Of a DNA stretch of 7,809 nt, positions 5,861 to 7,809 are shown piece by piece. Position 1 is the stretch's first letter, and every line of letters begins with the position of its first letter. This DNA comes from Thioalkalivibrio sp. (GTDB taxonomy: Bacteria; Pseudomonadota; Gammaproteobacteria; Ectothiorhodospirales; Ectothiorhodospiraceae): positions 1-7,809 of the forward strand of contig SKOF01000278.1 of the NCBI GenBank assembly GCA_007120155.1. The letters are read 5' to 3'. Below the pieces are notes generated by a model, which did no database searches, was not told where the DNA came from, and saw only the letters and a list, made by a program, of their open reading frames with translations. The translations under genes and the position numbers were made by a program.

Positions 5861-6214
5861 TCAGGGGTCCGGCGTTTCCAGCAGCTTCTTCCTGATGCGC
5901 GTGATATAGGACCAGGTGATGCCGCCCAGGAAGCAGGCGATTCCAATGGCGGAGAGTGCCAGACGCAGGAATCCCCTCTGCTCCTCCTGTGCGATGTTCG
6001 TCTCCGCCAGCAGTACGAGTCCACCGATCAGGACCAGGAGGATCGAGCCCAGGGAATGCCATCGGAGTTTCTTCCGGATCTCGTCCATCTCCGCCCGTCG
6101 CCGGTCGTCCTTCTCGGGTTCACGCAGGGAATTGATGGGGGCGCCGCACTGGGGACAGGATGGGGCGAAGGGATCGACTTCCGTCCCGCACTCGGGGCAA
6201 TTGATCAATGCCAT
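5861..6214 (-). CDS. Small zinc-ribbon protein with two membrane helices
   Basis: The 117-residue product opens with a zinc ribbon, CPECG (residues 6-10) and CPQCG (20-24), four cysteines that should bind one zinc. A charged stretch follows (REPEKDDRRRAEMDEIRKK, 31-49), then two hydrophobic helices at about 55-71 and 84-104, joined by a short polar loop, and a charged tail. The ribbon and both tails would face the cytoplasm. Many bacterial genomes carry such zinc-ribbon membrane proteins with no known role, and I do not assign one. The ATG at 6214 begins exactly at MALINCPECG with GGAG nine bases upstream; an ATG at 6220 is too close to that GGAG, and one at 6298 would add an unlikely Arg/Pro-rich leader. 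It is a single gene between the tRNA and the sigma-54 activator, on the same strand as both. Confidence 0.75.
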   Translation of the reverse strand: MALINCPECGTEVDPFAPSCPQCGAPINSLREPEKDDRRRAEMDEIRKKLRWHSLGSILLVLIGGLVLLAETNIAQEEQRGFLRLALSAIGIACFLGGITWSYITRIRKKLLETPDP

Positions 6215-6378
6215 ACTCATGATCTCCGGGATCCCGGCCCGTGCCGGACCGTGCCGGGGCATGCGAGGCCTCGAACTGTTCCTTTCAGCGGCCGGCATTC
6301 AGGCGGGCCGCCGTGTCGGGGAGAGAGTGTAGCAGGTGCCTGCCCCGGCCCGCATGTACGATGGTGACCGGCCGAAAA

Positions 6379-6419
6379 CAGGAACGGCGATTCCGGACAT
6401 GCCGTAAATCGCCGTTTTT
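6379..6419 (-). terminator. Stem-loop after tRNA-Val
   Basis: AACGGCGATT (6383-6392) and AATCGCCGTT (6407-6416) form a perfect 10-bp stem with a 14-base loop. It begins 15 bases after the tRNA CCA end on the minus strand. In that direction the tail is CCTGTTTTCGG, a weak T-tract. In the plus direction the stem is followed by a clean T5 run, so it could stop transcripts both ways. Confidence 0.7.
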
Positions 6420-6430
6420 GAAGCGGTTTC

Positions 6431-6505
6431 TGGTGGGCGGTACTGGGATTGAACCAGTGACCCCTGCCGTGTGAAGGCAGTGCTCTACCGCTGAGCTAAC
6501 CGCCC
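6431..6505 (-). tRNA. tRNA-Val (anticodon CAC)
   Basis: On the minus strand a full cloverleaf can be folded: acceptor stem GGGCGGT/ACCGCCC (7 bp), D-arm GCTC-AGCGGTA-GAGC, anticodon stem CTGCC/GGCAG with loop TTCACAC giving anticodon CAC, a short variable region, and T-arm ACTGG-TTCAATC-CCAGT. The discriminator base is A and the CCA end is encoded at 6433-6431. The anticodon reads the valine codon GUG, a frequent codon in GC-rich genomes. It has its own promoter and a downstream stem-loop, so it is a single-gene unit. Confidence 0.96.
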
Positions 6506-6517
6506 AGGAAGCGCGTC

Positions 6518-6546
6518 ATATTAATGATCGGGCGGGGGGGCGTCAA
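6518..6546 (-). promoter_or_regulatory. Sigma-70 promoter of tRNA-Val
   Basis: On the minus strand TTGACG (6546-6541) and TAATAT (6523-6518) are separated by exactly 17 bases, five of six matches to the -35 consensus and four of six to the -10 consensus. Transcription would start near 6511, a few bases before the mature tRNA end at 6505. The bases just after the -10 (GACGCGC) are GC-rich, as in promoters under stringent control. The spacer contains a run of seven C (seven G on the plus strand, 6534-6540). Confidence 0.75.
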
Positions 6547-6566
6547 TGGTGGCCGGGGTGCGGGAC

Positions 6567-6977
6567 ATGAACGAGTATCTGTTTGTTTACGGGACGCTGC
6601 TGGGGGGCGCGCCCGACCTGGAGGTCAATCGGGTGGTGCGCAGCCACTGCCGCGATGCGGGCGCGGCGTCGGTGGCGGGGCGGTTGTACCGGTTCGGCTG
6701 GTATCCCGGCCTCGTGCCGGATCGGGAAGACCCGCCACGGCGCGTCAGCGGCCGCCTGTTGCGGATCAAGACACCGGAACGCTGCTGGCCCGTGCTGGAT
6801 GCCTACGAGGGATATCGACCCGGGACGCCCGACAGGAGTGCGTTCATCCGGCAGCGGATCGTTGTGCGCAGGGAACCGGAGGGTGAAGCCCTGGAGGCGT
6901 GGGTCTACATCTACAACGGCACTATGGGCGCGGGCAGCCCAATCGAATCCTGGCCGCCCCGGCGCAAGCCGGGCTGA
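6567..6977 (+). CDS. Gamma-glutamylcyclotransferase-like (AIG2/GGCT fold) protein
   Basis: A small cytoplasmic protein of the GGCT-like fold, whose members release 5-oxoproline from gamma-glutamyl amines or peptides; the actual substrate cannot be read from sequence. The 136-residue product has the hallmark FVYGTLLGG (residues 6-14), which forms the substrate-binding loop, then YRFGWYPGLV (41-50), GRLLRI (63-68), and LDAYEGY (77-83), where Glu81 is at the position of the catalytic glutamate. The C-terminal strand AWVYIYNGT is also typical. Length is usual for the bacterial YtfP-like group. I chose the ATG at 6567, giving MNEYLFVYGTL; an in-frame ATG at 6546 would add seven residues but lies on the -35 box of the divergent tRNA promoter. 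It is the only plus-strand gene in the window and converges on ispG with a 59-base gap. Confidence 0.85.
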   Translation: MNEYLFVYGTLLGGAPDLEVNRVVRSHCRDAGAASVAGRLYRFGWYPGLVPDREDPPRRVSGRLLRIKTPERCWPVLDAYEGYRPGTPDRSAFIRQRIVVRREPEGEALEAWVYIYNGTMGAGSPIESWPPRRKPG

Positions 6978-6993
6978 GCATCACGAACTCAAG

Positions 6994-7027
6994 GGACCGT
7001 GTCCGGAGATCCACCGGGGTTCGGTCC
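6994..7027. terminator. Nested hairpin between convergent genes
   Basis: GGACCG (6994-6999) pairs with CGGTCC (7022-7027), and inside it CCGG (7003-7006) pairs with CCGG (7014-7017). It lies 17 bases after the cyclotransferase stop and 10 bases before (downstream of) the ispG stop, so it could act on both transcripts. There is no T-run on either side. Confidence 0.45.
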
Positions 7028-7036
7028 GCACCCGGC

Positions 7037-7809
7037 CTATCCCCGGGCGTAGGTCCGCTGCACGTAGGCATCCACCAGGGCCTGGAACTCCTCGGCGATG
7101 CGATCGCCCTTCAGGGTGACGGTCTTTTCGCCGTCCTCGTAGACCGGCGCCACGGGTACTTCACCGGTGCCGGGCAGGCTGATGCCGATGTTGGCGTGCC
7201 TGCTCTCCCCGGGCCCGTTGACCACGCAGCCCATCACCGCCACCGTCATCTCTTCCACGCCCGGGTAATGCCTGCGCCACTCGGGCATCTGATGGCGGAT
7301 GTAGGTCTGGATGTCCTGGGCCAGATGCTGGAAATACTCGCTGGAGGTGCGCCCGCAGCCGGGGCAGGCCACCACGGACGGCAGGAAGCTGCGCAGGCCC
7401 AGGCTTTGCAGGATCTCCTGGGCGACGAGCACCTCCTGGGTCCGGTCGCCGCCCGGTTCCGGGGTGAGCGAGATGCGGATGGTATCGCCGATGCCTTCCT
7501 GCAGCAGTACGGCCAGCGCCGCGGTGGAGGCCACGATGCCCTTGATCCCCATGCCGGCCTCGGTCAATCCGAGATGCAGCGGATAGTCGCAGCGTGCGGC
7601 AAGATCGGTGTATACGCGGATGAGCGGCTGCACACCGCTCATCTTGCAGGAGAGGATGATGCGGTCATGGGGGAGGCCGATCTCCTCGGCCCGCGCGGCG
7701 CTTTCCAGCGCTGAGGCGATCAGTGCGTCGCGGGTCACGTCCTCCAGTTCCCTGGGTTCCGGACGCGCCGCATTCTCATCCAGCATGCGCGCCAGCAGTT
7801 CCTGGTCCA
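7037..7809 (-). CDS. ispG: 4-hydroxy-3-methylbut-2-enyl diphosphate synthase, C-terminal part (cut by window edge)
   Basis: Catalyses the reductive conversion of methylerythritol cyclodiphosphate to HMBPP, the sixth step after DXS in the MEP isoprenoid pathway, using a [4Fe-4S] cluster. The frame is open through the window edge and reads DQELLARMLDENAARPEP before the rest; about 257 C-terminal residues are present and the N-terminal third is missing. Family signatures: LILSCKMSGVQPLI-like strand (IILSCKMSGVQPLI), YPLHLGLTEAGMGIKG, IGDTIRISLTPEP, then ACPGCGR with two cluster cysteines and VMGCVVNGPGES with the third cysteine and the conserved Glu (Cys270, Cys273, Cys305 and Glu312 in E. coli). 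All cluster ligands are therefore present. The stop is TAG at 7039-7037. Identity is very secure. Confidence 0.97.
   Translation of the reverse strand, partial: DQELLARMLDENAARPEPRELEDVTRDALIASALESAARAEEIGLPHDRIILSCKMSGVQPLIRVYTDLAARCDYPLHLGLTEAGMGIKGIVASTAALAVLLQEGIGDTIRISLTPEPGGDRTQEVLVAQEILQSLGLRSFLPSVVACPGCGRTSSEYFQHLAQDIQTYIRHQMPEWRRHYPGVEEMTVAVMGCVVNGPGESRHANIGISLPGTGEVPVAPVYEDGEKTVTLKGDRIAEEFQALVDAYVQRTYARG

Noticed and set aside
6200..6209. Palindrome ATTGATCAAT, resembling an FNR site
   Set aside because: FNR sites need four bases between TTGAT and ATCAA; here the halves overlap, and the site is inside the zinc-ribbon coding sequence.
6241..6474. Plus-strand frame ending in VGGTGIEPVTPAV
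   Set aside because: The end is an antisense read-through of the tRNA-Val gene, a well-known source of false proteins; the rest overlaps a terminator and the start of the zinc-ribbon gene.

Overview
The window is about 64% G+C by eye and looks like chromosomal DNA from a gammaproteobacterium. The proteins (type II citrate synthase, IspG, a three-gene TonB system, a COG2836-type membrane protein) would fit the Chromatiales/Ectothiorhodospiraceae, but that placement is inference from codon use and protein style, not from a search. All genes except one lie on the minus strand, so the map is best read from high to low coordinates.

Layout from right to left: the C-terminal part of ispG (7809-7037, cut by the window edge); a convergent gamma-glutamylcyclotransferase-like gene on the plus strand (6567-6977), with a nested hairpin between the two stops; a tRNA-Val(CAC) with a good sigma-70 promoter, encoded CCA and a downstream hairpin; a small zinc-ribbon protein with two membrane helices (6214-5861); a sigma-54 activator with no sensor domain (5561-4605); a six-helix TauE/SafE (COG2836) membrane protein starting at TTG (4352-3678); a 554-base gene-free stretch rich in dyad symmetries; tonB-exbB-exbD (3123-1016); and the N-terminal part of citrate synthase gltA (752-1).

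How the parts fit: tonB, exbB and exbD form one transcription unit (54-base gap, then a one-base overlap) that would build a complete inner-membrane energiser for TonB-dependent outer-membrane transport. The most interesting non-coding signal is a close match to a sigma-54 -24/-12 promoter (3357-3372, minus strand) in front of tonB. It has several dyads 20-120 bases upstream of it, and a sigma-54 enhancer-binding protein is encoded just over 1 kb further upstream on the same strand. This suggests, without proving it, that the TonB system is under sigma-54 control by the neighbouring activator. The rest is core metabolism (TCA cycle, isoprenoid synthesis), a tRNA and small membrane proteins. 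I saw no mobile element, CRISPR array or phage gene.
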